Source: CALBTQ01 sp036725605
GTDB lineage: Bacteria > Lernaellota > Lernaellaia > Lernaellales > Lernaellaceae
Direction of reading: 5' to 3'
Length of the DNA: 64,000 bases
NCBI GenBank assembly: GCA_036725605.1
Contig: DAIMDW010000014.1
Location: 62,001-126,000 of the forward strand
The notes under the pieces were generated by a model. The model was not told the origin of the DNA and searched no databases. It worked only from the letters and a program-made list of their open reading frames with translations. A program made the position numbers and the translations under genes. Shown here piece by piece: positions 55,957-64,000 of the stretch (within the stretch, counting starts at the first letter, position 1; every line of letters starts with the position of its first letter).

Positions 55957-58506
55957 TTACGGCTCGAGGATCGAACCACCCGTCGCGCGGGCATCACCGA
56001 AGTTGATGTCGATGATCGGTTCGAAGAAGTTGTAGTAGCCGTAAATCGAGTTGCCCGACACCGGTCCGAGCGTCCAGCCTTCGGACTCGGGGTCGACCCA
56101 GTTGTAGCTGTAGAGAACCAGCCAGAACCAGTCGCCGTCGACGTCGTCGTTGGGCTCGTAGAAGCCGGTGCCGTAGACCACCGTCGTGCCGGAGATTTCA
56201 CCGACCAGGGCCAGGTAGATCTGGCTCTGCATCGAACCGTCGGCCGCGACGATCTGCATGAACTCATCCGGAACCAGCGGCATGTAGGGCATCGACAGCT
56301 TGTAGTTCTGCTGCGCCAGATTGAACTCCACATGGCCGCCCGGCACGAGTTTCCACTGGTCGGTCGGAGCATACAGACCGAGGCGGAGCGCTTCGTCGCC
56401 GGTCTTGCTGAGCACATCGGCGTAGGTCTCGTTGCCCAGGTAAGACTGGTCGACGTTGACCCGCACCTTGAGGAACACATCGTCGATGACTTCGCACAGA
56501 TTCGGCGCGTTGTTGGACGGATCGTCCACGTCGTCCAGGCAATCGCTCAGCGAAATGCAGCCGTTGTTGGACGACTGAGCCTTCTTGTAGCAAGTGAAGG
56601 TGTCGATCCAGAACGGATCGGCGCTGTGCGCTTCGCAATGCTGGATGGCTTCCGAACGCGAACCGAAGCCGCGCACCGAGCCGCGCATATCGTCGTAGAT
56701 GTAGTCGATCCAGTATTCGCAAGGCACCACGCATCCGGTGTACTTGGTGTCGACCTCGTAGATCGGCCAGTACGGAATCTTGATGCTGGTGTTCTCGAAG
56801 TCACCGCGCATGAACGGCTGGTCCTCGTTGTCGCCGTAGGGCGATTTCGGATAGATGTTCCAGCCTTCGTCGCCGTAGAAGGTGAACAGACCGGCGCTCA
56901 TCGGCTGGTCGATGTAGAAGGCCATCGCCTGGATGTCGTCGGTTTCGTCGTACTTGGTCTTGCGGGTGTCATGCGTCGTGGTGAAGATCAGCTTGTTGAC
57001 GTTGTCCCAGGTCAGATCCGTGAACTTGTCGGTCTGCGAGAAGCCCCAGAAGTAGGCCTGGACGATGGCGACGTCGAACTCCATGAGTTCGTACAGGTAG
57101 TTGCCGCCCGTCTGCATCTTGATCGAGCTGATATCCACGAAGCCTTTGCCCAGGGTGTACTTGTCCAAACCGCGATCATAGACTTCGAACATTTCGAAAG
57201 TCATCTTGGTCGGCAGTTTGGACTCGTCGATCGACTGGCCTTCGGACGCAAACGAACCGGAGGCCGGCGTGCCCTGGTTGCCGCATTCGCGGTCGACCAG
57301 CGTGATGGTGAAGTTGTAGGTTCCCGACGCCAGCGGACCGGCCACGGTGAAGCCCACGTAGACTTTGTCTTCGAAGCTGTTGAACTTGATGCCGCCGTTG
57401 GGCATGTCCAACGTCGTCTGGTTGCCGGCGAACGAAACGATCATCTGACCGGCCGCCGTGTCGCCTTCCACGTCCGCGTAGGCGACGAATACGCCCAGCG
57501 TATCGCCGTCGAGCAGCGTGAAGCCTTTTTCGACGCGGAACACATCGTTGCCGCGACGCACGATGTAGATGATGTCACGAACTTCCGGACCGTACATTCC
57601 GTCGCAGCCGTACACGTCCTGCATACTTTCGTCCACGCAGTCCTGCTGGCAGCTCTGGAAACTGCTCGATCCGCCATTCTTGCATTTCTTCACGCAGGTG
57701 AAGTACTTCTTGCCGCGCGGGTCCTTGGTGATGTTGAACAACCGCTGCTTGCAGTCGGTGCGCGACCAACCCTTGGCGAAGAAACCTTCGTCTTCTTCGA
57801 ACTTGCACAACGAATTGTAATCGTCGCAGCTATCGTCCACATCGCCGACGCGCGCCGGCGTGAAGTCGACATCGTCTTCGTCGAAGGTTTCGATTTCGTC
57901 CTCATCCACCTTCTCCGGCGCGTCGACCGAGTTCATCTCGGACTTGGTCGCCGTCACCGTGCCCAGCGAAATGAGGTTGAAGTCGAAGTCTTTGCGCTGA
58001 CCGGTCAGCGGCGCCTCCAACTCGACGTCGGAAATACGATCCATGTAGACCAGGACATCCAGATCGTCGACGTAACGCGCCGGACGATAGCCGATGGCCC
58101 GATCCTTGAGGATCCACGAAGTCAGCGACTCCAGCGGGATCTCGTAGGAGTCCTTGCCGGGACGGAAGCGGGCGAAGGCGACCGGGAAGCCGCCGTCCGC
58201 CATACCGGTCTCCGCGTCGAAGGACAACGCCACGATGCCGCCGGAAGGCTGGTTGATCTGATAGAATTCATCCGGTTCGCCGTCCTGGTCCTGATCGAAA
58301 TAGAACCCGTAGCGACCGGTCGGATTGCCGGCCTCGTTCGGTTCTGCCACCGGACCGACGTCATCGACACTTAATTTCAGCGTACCGTAACCGCGCTGAG
58401 GCAGCAGGTCCCCTTCTTCCTCCCCCTCGAGGGTACAACCGGAGAGCCAGAGCATACCGGCTACCAGCAGGGAGGTTAGGACCAGCATTACGGCCGACCT
58501 TTTCAT
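55957..58506 (-). CDS. Large Cys-containing lipoprotein of unknown function
   Basis: The ATG at 58506 (GGAGGAA ribosome site) gives 849 residues; in-frame starts at 58524 and 58548 are possible. The signal peptide ends in lipobox LSGC. The mature protein is acidic, mostly beta, and has a Cys-rich module with regular C-x3-C spacing (TCVKKCKNGG, CQQDCVDESM), which suggests disulfides. I recognise no family. It lies 38 nt after the metallopeptidase-barrel gene and before a terminator, as the last gene of a surface operon. Confidence 0.75.
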   Translation of the reverse strand: MKRSAVMLVLTSLLVAGMLWLSGCTLEGEEEGDLLPQRGYGTLKLSVDDVGPVAEPNEAGNPTGRYGFYFDQDQDGEPDEFYQINQPSGGIVALSFDAETGMADGGFPVAFARFRPGKDSYEIPLESLTSWILKDRAIGYRPARYVDDLDVLVYMDRISDVELEAPLTGQRKDFDFNLISLGTVTATKSEMNSVDAPEKVDEDEIETFDEDDVDFTPARVGDVDDSCDDYNSLCKFEEDEGFFAKGWSRTDCKQRLFNITKDPRGKKYFTCVKKCKNGGSSSFQSCQQDCVDESMQDVYGCDGMYGPEVRDIIYIVRRGNDVFRVEKGFTLLDGDTLGVFVAYADVEGDTAAGQMIVSFAGNQTTLDMPNGGIKFNSFEDKVYVGFTVAGPLASGTYNFTITLVDRECGNQGTPASGSFASEGQSIDESKLPTKMTFEMFEVYDRGLDKYTLGKGFVDISSIKMQTGGNYLYELMEFDVAIVQAYFWGFSQTDKFTDLTWDNVNKLIFTTTHDTRKTKYDETDDIQAMAFYIDQPMSAGLFTFYGDEGWNIYPKSPYGDNEDQPFMRGDFENTSIKIPYWPIYEVDTKYTGCVVPCEYWIDYIYDDMRGSVRGFGSRSEAIQHCEAHSADPFWIDTFTCYKKAQSSNNGCISLSDCLDDVDDPSNNAPNLCEVIDDVFLKVRVNVDQSYLGNETYADVLSKTGDEALRLGLYAPTDQWKLVPGGHVEFNLAQQNYKLSMPYMPLVPDEFMQIVAADGSMQSQIYLALVGEISGTTVVYGTGFYEPNDDVDGDWFWLVLYSYNWVDPESEGWTLGPVSGNSIYGYYNFFEPIIDINFGDARATGGSILEP

Positions 58507-58544
58507 CTGATTCCTCCACTTCATTGCAGGCTTCCTTTCTCTGC

Positions 58545-61500
58545 TCAACGGTCGTCGAAGCCGGTACCCAAGCCGATATAGAACCGCAAGGGCCGCTCTT
58601 CACGTTCGTTGTCGTTGAAGCCATGCGCGACTTTCACAAAGCTGTCCCATCCCGAAGAGAACAGGTACATGCTCATACGGACCTCGATACCGATATCGGT
58701 CAGCAGGTCTTCGTTGTAGTCGAACTGGCCGTTGCCGCTCTTGTCGAACATCTTGTTCATGTTCCACATATCCTGCTTACGCTGGACATGCGCCCACAAG
58801 TTGCCGACGTCGCCAAAGACCGCGCCATACAGCTTGTCGAAGTAGAACGCCCACAGGCCGACGTTGATCTCCCGCAGGATCGGGAAGCGATAATCGAAGC
58901 CGGCGATGGCCATCGTTTCGCCGTCGAGGCTGTAGTTTTCGTAACCGAGGAACGCACCGTTGTCCGAGTACGCACCCAGGCCGCTAACCCACATGCCGCC
59001 GCCATGGAAGCGATCGTAGAAGTTGACGCGACCGTAGCTGTTGCCCCAGCCGTAGCCTTCGGGCACCGTCGAGTGCGTCAGACCGCCCATGAACTTGAGC
59101 ACCAGGGTGTGGCGTTGCCGCTTCCACCGCTCGAAATTCAACTTGCTCCAATCCATACCGCCGAGCTTGTCGTTCAACGGCGCCAGATCCCAGAACGGGA
59201 AGGGCAAGTAGTTGCGGTAGGTCATCATCGCCTGCCAGTAACCGTAGTCGGGCAGCAGGTATTCCTGATCCGGATACTGCCGCGCCTCGGACAGGTCGAT
59301 CACCGCCGGGTTTTTGTAGAAGTCGGCCAGATCGGTGCCCATCGGCGTACCGGTGAACGGCTCGCTCAGTTTCGGACTGGCATAGCTGAAGGTGAAGTTG
59401 AACTGCGAACCGCCGCGGGGATTGATCCCGCCGTCGACCGCGTAACGATACACCGAATCACGATCCCACGAGAAGTTCAACGCGCGGCCCGTGATCTGGC
59501 GTGAACGCATGGACGGCTGTTCCACGCGGATGTCCTGATAGCTGTAGAACAGCGACAGGTTGTTGTCGCCGAACAGCAGGTAGCGCATGCCGATGAAGAA
59601 GAAGCTCGCGTCGAAGTTCGCCTTCACGTCGAAGTTGAAGAACTGGAAGTCGGTGGCGATGCTCGGGAAGATGCGGTGCAAGCTCGCGAACAAGGTCACC
59701 GGCGACATGTAGTTCTCATAGAACATCGAGTAGCGGCTCTCCTCGCCGACCATGACGTAGAAGAAGACCAGGTTGCGCTCGACGGCGTCGACCATGATCA
59801 ACTGCGCGCCGACCTGCAAACGGGCGTCGTCGTAGTTGACCAACGGGATCCACACCCACGTGCCGCTGTGTTCGTACAGAATCGGGAAGAGGCCCGCGAA
59901 CCCGTCGTAGACGCTGTAATCGTTGCCGTGGATCTCCGGCAGCGGTTCAGACGTCGTCAGGTTCAGACGCACTTCCTCGTCGGTCACGTTGAACTCGAAG
60001 TCCTCGACCGGACGATCGAGCCATTCGTCCTTGGTGATCTCGTACGGACGATACCCATAGCTGGTGAAGTAGGTATAGGTGATGCTCGTGCCGTCCGCAT
60101 TCGCCCACGGGAAGAAGGCGCCGGTCTTCACGTTCGTGATCTGATTCACTTTGTGCGTGTGAATGTTCGCGCTGTAGATGTTGAAGATACCGGTCCGATC
60201 GCTGGAGAACAACAGCGTGTTGTTGTCCAACCAACCCGGATCGCGGTTGTCGTGCTTGTCGTAGGTCACCGGGCGCAGGCCGGTGCCGTCGGAATTGATA
60301 ACCCACACGTCCTGCTGCTTCTTGCGATACATCAGGAAGGCGAGTTTCGTGCCGTCCGGGCTCCAGCAGGGGCTGCCGATCTGCGTATCGTCATCATAGT
60401 CGATCAGCAGGTAGTGGCCGGAGAGCTTCGGATAGCGCATCACGGCCAGTTTCAGCGAACCGTCGCCGTTGAGCAGGAAGGCGATCTTGGTGCCGTCCGG
60501 GCTCCACACCGGCTGCATGGCGCGCTGGTTCCAGGTGATGCGTTCGGTGGATTTCTTTTCCACGTCGTAAACGAACAGATCGCAGTAGTAGTGACCGGTC
60601 CACTGATTGGCTTTGTGGGCCGCGTAGACGATCTTTTTACCGTCGGGATGCCAGCCATAACCACCGGTAACCCGCGTGACCTGTTTGATCTTGGTGTCGT
60701 TGAGGACCTCGGGGTCCGGTTTCATGTTCTTAAGGTAGAGGTAAGCGCCGCGGCGCTGCGTGCCGTGCGAGGACAACAGGCTGATGTACTTGCCGTCCGG
60801 GCTGTACTGCACGAACGAGTTGGTGATACCGATCAACCAACGATCGTTGTCGCTCATTTCCTTTTCCGGCACAATCGGGTCGGTTTCGAACAACCGCAGG
60901 AACCGGCCGCGAACTTCCTTGCCGTCCGAAACCGCCAACGCGGCTCCGATCTGCTTGTTGTACTTGTCGTACAGATAGGCTTTCCACTGGTTGTAGAGCG
61001 TTTCGCGATCCACACCCAGTTCCTTCTTGAGCATCCGGTGATAGGTCGGATAGGCGCCCACGCCGACTTCGTGCCACATGCGCGCCGGAGCATCCAGACC
61101 CCAGGTCTCACCGATCCAGGCATTCATCGAGAAGCCCTGGTTGTACACCATCTCGGCCTGGAGGCTGTTCTTGTCGTAAATGATGTCCATCTCGTCCATC
61201 GACAGCAGATGGTCGTCGATGACCGCGCCGCGCACCAACATCTCGCGGTGCGTGTCGTACGGGTCGGCGCCGTAGGTCATCGAGCTGAACTGCGCCGCGC
61301 CTTCCACCATCCAGGTCGGCAGCGTTTCGGTGCCGTACAGCAAGCCCGCGCCCATGTCGAAGTTGTACTTGCGGCTGGTGCGCGAACCACCGATCAGGAT
61401 ACCCAGCATGTTCTCGCGGAACACGCTGCCGGCCTTCAAACTGATGATGTGGCCCAACTCGTGGCTGAAGCAGTCGGCCAACCAGTCGGTGCGACCGCGA

Positions 61501-61907
61501 GTCACGTCGTACAGGTGGCTCGCCCAAATCGTGATCCAGTTGAAGTTGTGCGCCGCGAAACCGTTGGCGTAGTCCTCGGTGTCGAGGAGAACGACAACGA
61601 TTTTATCGGTCAGTTCATAGTTCCAAATCCGTGAATCGTGCTCATAGATATCCTCGGCGATGGCCAGCAACTGGCGGGCCGTATTTTCCTCTTCCGGATA
61701 CCAGTAGATCACGAAGTGTTCGGTTTCGGTGTATTTCCAGTCGATCTCCCAGTGGTTGACACCGTCGTCCCACAACAGGAAGGTCGCCTCGGCTTCCTGC
61801 GGCACCATGGCGATTGCCATCACGGCCAGTAAGGAGATGATGATCGGTAGCGAAAGCTTAGCCATTGCTTTCCTCATCTGGCTTTGGATTCGTTTGGTCT
61901 TATTCAT
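58545..61907 (-). CDS. Secreted metallopeptidase-like / PD40 propeller / outer-membrane barrel protein
   Basis: This 1120-residue protein has a signal peptide ending near VPQEAEA. Three parts follow. The first is a gluzincin-like domain with HELGHIISL and the downstream glutamate in WMVEGAAQFSS, so the zinc site looks complete. The second is a TolB-like propeller (SPDGKYISLLS, SPDGTKIAFLL, SPDGTKLAFLM). The third is a ~400-residue aromatic-rich region like an outer-membrane barrel. Proteins with this build are often misnamed TolB. The operon with another barrel upstream and a lipoprotein downstream suggests a surface complex. Confidence 0.82.
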   Translation of the reverse strand: MNKTKRIQSQMRKAMAKLSLPIIISLLAVMAIAMVPQEAEATFLLWDDGVNHWEIDWKYTETEHFVIYWYPEEENTARQLLAIAEDIYEHDSRIWNYELTDKIVVVLLDTEDYANGFAAHNFNWITIWASHLYDVTRGRTDWLADCFSHELGHIISLKAGSVFRENMLGILIGGSRTSRKYNFDMGAGLLYGTETLPTWMVEGAAQFSSMTYGADPYDTHREMLVRGAVIDDHLLSMDEMDIIYDKNSLQAEMVYNQGFSMNAWIGETWGLDAPARMWHEVGVGAYPTYHRMLKKELGVDRETLYNQWKAYLYDKYNKQIGAALAVSDGKEVRGRFLRLFETDPIVPEKEMSDNDRWLIGITNSFVQYSPDGKYISLLSSHGTQRRGAYLYLKNMKPDPEVLNDTKIKQVTRVTGGYGWHPDGKKIVYAAHKANQWTGHYYCDLFVYDVEKKSTERITWNQRAMQPVWSPDGTKIAFLLNGDGSLKLAVMRYPKLSGHYLLIDYDDDTQIGSPCWSPDGTKLAFLMYRKKQQDVWVINSDGTGLRPVTYDKHDNRDPGWLDNNTLLFSSDRTGIFNIYSANIHTHKVNQITNVKTGAFFPWANADGTSITYTYFTSYGYRPYEITKDEWLDRPVEDFEFNVTDEEVRLNLTTSEPLPEIHGNDYSVYDGFAGLFPILYEHSGTWVWIPLVNYDDARLQVGAQLIMVDAVERNLVFFYVMVGEESRYSMFYENYMSPVTLFASLHRIFPSIATDFQFFNFDVKANFDASFFFIGMRYLLFGDNNLSLFYSYQDIRVEQPSMRSRQITGRALNFSWDRDSVYRYAVDGGINPRGGSQFNFTFSYASPKLSEPFTGTPMGTDLADFYKNPAVIDLSEARQYPDQEYLLPDYGYWQAMMTYRNYLPFPFWDLAPLNDKLGGMDWSKLNFERWKRQRHTLVLKFMGGLTHSTVPEGYGWGNSYGRVNFYDRFHGGGMWVSGLGAYSDNGAFLGYENYSLDGETMAIAGFDYRFPILREINVGLWAFYFDKLYGAVFGDVGNLWAHVQRKQDMWNMNKMFDKSGNGQFDYNEDLLTDIGIEVRMSMYLFSSGWDSFVKVAHGFNDNEREERPLRFYIGLGTGFDDR

Positions 61908-61922
61908 ATCGCCACCCCCTTC

Positions 61923-63089
61923 CTACTGCCACCGCTTGACGAGGCCGATGGAGTAGGTAATGCCTACACCGTCGTAGCTCTCAAGCTCGAGGGGTGGGAG
62001 GTACAACGAACGCGAGAAGACCAAGAACGAATTCTGACCGGCGACGGGAACGTCCATCGACAGGTGCAGGTCCCAGCCCGGCTTATAGGAATAGATGAGT
62101 TTCGGTTTGACCGAAAGCTCGTAGCCCGGCGAGTCTTCCAACTCATGTTCGTTGCCCAGGTTGTCTTCGATCGTGGTCGGCATCAAGCGGTAGTAGTATT
62201 CGGTCTCCACCGCCGCCGCGAAGCTGTTCCAGAACGGATCGAGTTTCGGCATCTGGAACGCAACTTCGAACGTGCCGCGCACCTGGTCGGCCAAGTCCAG
62301 CTTGCCGGGGCTGAACTTGGTGTCGGCCGGCATACGGTAGTTGTAGCCCGCGTGCAATTCGAACGCGAATTTCCACGCCTGCTGCTTGGCCGCCAGGCCG
62401 GTATACCAGTCCGTGTTGCCCGAGGTCAGGTAGTTGCGCAGCTCGCCGGTACGACGCGGATTGTCGTTGCCGGTCGGCCACTTGATCAACATTTCAACCG
62501 CGAGGCTGGTCATCGGATCGGTGCGATTGAAGAACTGATAAGCCGTCCACATATTGATGTCGCCCAATGTCGGCAGATCGGCTTCCCAAATCTTCCAGGG
62601 ATCGCTGTGATCCAGAAAGTCCAGGAACGATTCTTCGAGCAGCGCACCGTAGGTGTTGGTGCGGCCCGTGCGGTAGTTCTGGTTGCCCGGGAACACCTTC
62701 GTCTTTTTGTAGACCAAAGGCCAATTCAAGGAGACCGACCAGTTGTCGGACAGGCCCAATCCCAGGAAAATGTTGAACGTTTGCTTCTTGGTTTTGAAGC
62801 TTCCCTCGATCAGCTCTTCATTATCGTTCCAGTAATTGTGAGCGTAACGATAATCGTACGAGAAGCCGAACTCGGTCACTCGTTTCGAGTAGACCAACGG
62901 CTGCTCGACGTAGTCGGATGGATACTGCCACCCGGCATTGAGCTTGTGATCAATGGCAGCCTCTCCCCAGGGGTTGTCGTCACCCTCATCATCATCGTCA
63001 TCATCGTCCTCGGCTGCCGCCATTAACGGCAGACTCAAGGACAAAATAAAGACGACGAGGCAGGATAAAAGCACAATCCTTAGCTTCAT
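61923..63089 (-). CDS. Outer-membrane beta-barrel protein with Asp-rich N-terminus
   Basis: This 388-residue protein has a signal peptide (LSLSLPLMAAA) followed directly by an Asp run (residues ~27-37) and then a barrel-like chain. It has alternating strands with aromatic girdles (FGFSYDYRYAHNYW, AVETEYYYRLMP) and no globular domain. It is the first gene of the three-gene surface operon, 15 nt before the metallopeptidase-barrel gene. The Asp-rich start places a charged spacer at the mature N-terminus, as in the lipoproteins of this genome. Confidence 0.78.
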   Translation of the reverse strand: MKLRIVLLSCLVVFILSLSLPLMAAAEDDDDDDDEGDDNPWGEAAIDHKLNAGWQYPSDYVEQPLVYSKRVTEFGFSYDYRYAHNYWNDNEELIEGSFKTKKQTFNIFLGLGLSDNWSVSLNWPLVYKKTKVFPGNQNYRTGRTNTYGALLEESFLDFLDHSDPWKIWEADLPTLGDINMWTAYQFFNRTDPMTSLAVEMLIKWPTGNDNPRRTGELRNYLTSGNTDWYTGLAAKQQAWKFAFELHAGYNYRMPADTKFSPGKLDLADQVRGTFEVAFQMPKLDPFWNSFAAAVETEYYYRLMPTTIEDNLGNEHELEDSPGYELSVKPKLIYSYKPGWDLHLSMDVPVAGQNSFLVFSRSLYLPPLELESYDGVGITYSIGLVKRWQ

Positions 63090-63134
63090 CGACCCTTTCC
63101 TTTCAAGATGGTGTCGCGGGCGATCATTCGCGCC

Positions 63135-63163
63135 TTTTTACTGACTTTACCTAGGCGTGTCAA
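63135..63163 (-). promoter_or_regulatory. Putative sigma-70 promoter of the surface operon
   Basis: Read on the minus strand: TTGACA (63163-63158), a 17-bp spacer and TAAAAA (63140-63135), about 45 bp before the ATG at 63089. Confidence 0.55.
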
Positions 63164-63241
63164 GAATCGATGCAAATTTTCGGTTTCCATCTGATCTTTT
63201 CACTCCTTGGACAACCAAATTTATAGTTATTTCTGTTCTAC

Positions 63242-64000
63242 TTAACCAATGCCTTTCTCTGCGTTCATCAACGACTCCAGATGCGCCACTTCCTCGCCCG
63301 AGCCCACATACAACGGCGTACGCGTATGCAGTGTTTCCGGAACGATATCCCGGATCGGCCGCTCCCCATTGCTGGCCGCTCCGCCGGCCTGTTCCACCAG
63401 GAACGCCAAGGGCGCCGCCTCGTAGATCAGCCGCAATTTTCCCTCGGGCTTGGCCCGGTCGGTCGGATACAAGAAAATCCCGCCGTACAGCAACGTGCGA
63501 TGGAAATCCGCGACCAACGATCCGATGTAGCGCAACGAGTACGGCCGGTTGGTCGCCTCGTCCGTTTGCTTTAAATAATCAATGTAGGCCCGTGTGCCGC
63601 CGTCCCACGTCGCGTAGTTGCCCTCGTTCACACTGTAAATATGTCCCTTCGGCGGAATCTTGATAAATGGATGAGAAAGCAAAAATTCGCCCGCCGACGG
63701 GTCGTACGTAAAGCCGTGCACTCCATTGCCCGTGGTCATCACCATCATCGACGAGCTGCCGTACAAAATGTATCCGGCCGCGATCTGCTCGCGTCCCGGC
63801 CGTAACAGATCGTCCGCATTGCCCGGCCCCGACGGACTGCGCCGCCGGTAGATCGAAAAAATGCTGCCGATCGAAACGTTCGCGTCGATGTTGGAAGAGC
63901 CGTCCAGGGGATCGAACGCGATCGCGTAATTGCCGATCTTCTCCCCTTCCGGCAAATGGATGACATCCTGCTCCTCCTCGCTGACCATCACACACACGTA
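63242..64000 (-). CDS. fbp: Class I fructose-1,6-bisphosphatase (N-terminus beyond the window)
   Basis: The frame is open to the right edge, so only the C-terminal ~252 residues are seen. The metal-binding signature DPLDGSSNIDANVSIGS is present, and so are the substrate-binding segments NEGNYATWDGG, RYIGSLVADFHRTLLYGG and KLRLIYEAAPLAFLVEQAGG. It removes phosphate from fructose-1,6-bisphosphate in gluconeogenesis. It stands apart from the surface operon. Confidence 0.95.
   Translation of the reverse strand, partial: YVCVMVSEEEQDVIHLPEGEKIGNYAIAFDPLDGSSNIDANVSIGSIFSIYRRRSPSGPGNADDLLRPGREQIAAGYILYGSSSMMVMTTGNGVHGFTYDPSAGEFLLSHPFIKIPPKGHIYSVNEGNYATWDGGTRAYIDYLKQTDEATNRPYSLRYIGSLVADFHRTLLYGGIFLYPTDRAKPEGKLRLIYEAAPLAFLVEQAGGAASNGERPIRDIVPETLHTRTPLYVGSGEEVAHLESLMNAEKGIG

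Noticed and set aside
56332..58374. 680-codon plus-strand frame opposite the Cys-rich lipoprotein
   Set aside because: The minus strand has a signal peptide, lipobox, ribosome site and operon spacing; the plus frame has none of these.
59676..61634. 652-codon plus-strand frame opposite the metallopeptidase-propeller gene
   Set aside because: It is an antisense shadow; the minus strand shows HExxH and PD40 repeats.

Overview
The window is GC-rich chromosomal DNA from a Gram-negative bacterium: it encodes TolC, an RND pump, several outer-membrane beta-barrels, many lipoproteins and a complete set of periplasmic peptidoglycan enzymes. The gene content points to a deep-branching, deltaproteobacteria-like or Lernaellota-like uncultured lineage (an inference). 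The reasons are a V/A-type ATPase operon of the kind that carries DUF2764, secreted proteins with long poly-aspartate stretches, and a sigma-54 activator. A run of exactly 100 N shows this is a draft scaffold.

Left part (1-21.7 kb). The region opens with a partial universal stress protein, a PilZ protein and an RsbRD-N-like domain protein. The V/A-ATPase operon follows (E, DUF2764, A, B, D, I, K). Convergent to it is a three-gene acyl-transfer cluster: an SGNH hydrolase, an MBOAT acyltransferase and a previously uncalled 38-residue membrane microprotein ending in a DltX-like motif. A sigma-54 activator gene lies just upstream of that cluster. It is divergent from a near-consensus -24/-12 promoter that drives a small envelope operon. 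A TolC/adaptor/RND pump operon ends this part at a clear terminator.

Middle part (21.8-34.5 kb). This holds a papain-like protease with a PKD domain and an Asp-rich tail, EF-G, a fused aspartate kinase/diaminopimelate decarboxylase, a PNGase F-like lipoprotein, an Na/Pi cotransporter, and an HD-GYP plus GGDEF cyclic-di-GMP protein.

Accessory island (about 34.8-41.0 kb). Two paralogous cysteine-peptidase-like proteins without signal peptides are each followed at once by an exported propeller-like protein. The genes are base-composition mosaics. Both island edges carry the same short repeat, and a broken gene tail at the right edge matches the end of the first propeller gene. I regard this as a possible effector/immunity-like cassette system and one of the two best candidates for something undescribed. 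The other is the MBOAT microprotein.

Right part (41-64 kb). This contains a subtilisin-like lipoprotein with a small coupled upstream gene, tRNA-Arg, tRNA-Ala and tRNA-Val, and a group of peptidoglycan enzymes (L,D-transpeptidase, MepA-like, M23, MltD-like). A membrane spermidine-synthase-like protein follows, then a terminator-containing repeat array interrupted by the scaffold gap. The window ends with a surface operon (beta-barrel, metallopeptidase-propeller-barrel, Cys-rich lipoprotein) and a partial fructose-1,6-bisphosphatase.
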